Part shown: one piece after another, positions 6,520 through 7,159 of the stretch
How the letters are laid out: each line of letters starts with the position of its first letter
Numbering within the stretch: the first letter of the stretch is position 1
Assembly (NCBI GenBank): GCA_027008965.1
Contig: JALVDN010000370.1
Location: 1-7,159, forward strand
Direction: 5' to 3'
DNA length: 7,159 nucleotides
DNA from: Flavobacteriales bacterium
Lineage (GTDB): Bacteria; Bacteroidota; Bacteroidia; Flavobacteriales; Flavobacteriaceae
Notes under the pieces: generated by a model
The model's input: the letters and a program-made list of their open reading frames with translations, nothing else
Told to the model about the DNA's origin: nothing
The model's database searches: none
Program-made: the position numbers and the translations under genes

Positions 6520-7159
6520 TATGCCCTTGTTTTGAAAAAGTTCATCAAAACTTTCACATAGGACTCATCCGTAGAAATTTCCATGCTTCCGCTACCGGTT
6601 TTATTGAAACTATCTTTAAAATACCTGCTTGCCGATTGAAAATACCGTGATGCGGCTTGGCGGATTTTCCTATCCGAAGTGTCCACCCATACCTCTTCTT
6701 CTGTTTCAGGATCATACATACGAACAAACCCCATGTCAGGTAAAAATTTTTCGGCCGGGTCATAAATTCTGATGCCAATCACGTCGTGTTTTTGAGAAAC
6801 GATTTTAAGCGTATCGGCATAGGCCGTATCCATAAAATCCGAAATAAAAAAGATGATGCTTCTTTTTTTCAGCATGTTGAAAAGCGATTTCAGGGCCATG
6901 GAAACATCGGTTGTTTTCCGTGAAGGCTTGAAATCCAATAATTGACGAATGATATGCAACACATGCGAGCGACCTTTTTTGGGTGGGACAAACAACTCAA
7001 TTTGATCCGTGAAAATCATCAAACCCACTTTATCGTTATTCTGAATGGCCGAAAAGGCCAATGTAGCCGCCATTTCGGTGATCATTTCACGTTTCAACTG
7101 ATTTTTGGTGCCGAAAAATTCCGTGCCCGACAAATCCACCGCAAGCATTACGGTAAGCT
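6519..7159 (-). CDS. DUF58 domain protein, 5' end missing
   Basis: The C-terminal 213 residues of a DUF58 protein (usual length about 290-300); the open frame continues past the right edge, and the visible residues begin LTVMLAVDLSGTEFFG. From family knowledge this ELTVML-x-VD-x-SGS/T segment is the middle of DUF58, a degenerate VWA-like fold, so the Met at 7148 is not the start. Further typical segments are NNDKVGLMIFTDQIELFVPP, FFISDFMD (a VWA-like acidic motif), RIYDPAEKFLPDMG and DPETEEEVWVDT. There is no membrane helix, so it is predicted to be cytoplasmic. DUF58 genes almost always follow a moxR AAA+ ATPase gene, which should lie just outside the window. The stop codon shares one base with the ATG of the BatD-like gene. 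Confidence 0.93.
   Translation of the reverse strand, partial: LTVMLAVDLSGTEFFGTKNQLKREMITEMAATLAFSAIQNNDKVGLMIFTDQIELFVPPKKGRSHVLHIIRQLLDFKPSRKTTDVSMALKSLFNMLKKRSIIFFISDFMDTAYADTLKIVSQKHDVIGIRIYDPAEKFLPDMGFVRMYDPETEEEVWVDTSDRKIRQAASRYFQSASRYFKDSFNKTGSGSMEISTDESYVKVLMNFFKTRA

Noticed and set aside
6519..7148. DUF58 gene starting at the Met at 7148
   Set aside because: The frame stays open to the window edge and the Met lies inside the conserved LTVMLAVD core of DUF58, so the gene is truncated by the window, not short.

Overview
The window looks like a chromosomal segment of a Bacteroidota bacterium, most likely a member of the Flavobacteriia. The reasons are the aerotolerance (bat) gene order, the flavobacterial flavour of the LemA and TPM-domain proteins, the low G+C content, short signal peptides ending in AQ/GQ, and the lack of Shine-Dalgarno motifs ahead of the start codons. 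Every gene I can support lies on the minus strand, so transcription runs from the right edge to the left edge.

In transcription order: a DUF58 protein (5' end outside the window, 7159-6519); a two-pass, BatD-like membrane protein with a signal peptide (6519-4963); two paralogous membrane-anchored von Willebrand A (VWA) proteins, BatA (4966-3950) and BatB (3931-2885); the TPR protein BatC (2898-1945), which carries a very long Lys/Asn/Gln tract; then, after 49 bp, LemA (1895-1305), a soluble TPM-domain protein (1296-853) and a membrane-anchored TPM-domain protein with a Gly-rich tail (875-75). At the extreme left edge, bases 53-1 probably encode the first residues of the adenine glycosylase MutY.

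The first five genes form the classic Bacteroidota MoxR/DUF58/Bat module; the MoxR AAA+ ATPase gene would be expected just beyond the right edge. In the current model, MoxR ATPases work with MIDAS-containing VWA proteins in the cell envelope to assemble or mature other proteins, while BatC and the BatD-like proteins act as scaffolds in the periplasm or membrane. The LemA-TPM-TPM trio is a second, separate envelope cassette of poorly known function. The notable point here is that this cassette follows batC directly, where batD and batE are normally found. The genes are packed tightly (1-bp, 4-bp, 14-bp and 23-bp overlaps), suggesting two translationally coupled blocks, with the only appreciable gap, and a possible weak promoter, between batC and lemA.

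There are no tRNA or rRNA genes, insertion sequences, CRISPR arrays or clear terminators, and no gene-free stretch longer than 50 bp. I do not see a wholly novel system. The most useful leads are the bat/lemA-TPM junction, the extra C-terminal domain of the BatD-like protein, and the extreme BatC linker.
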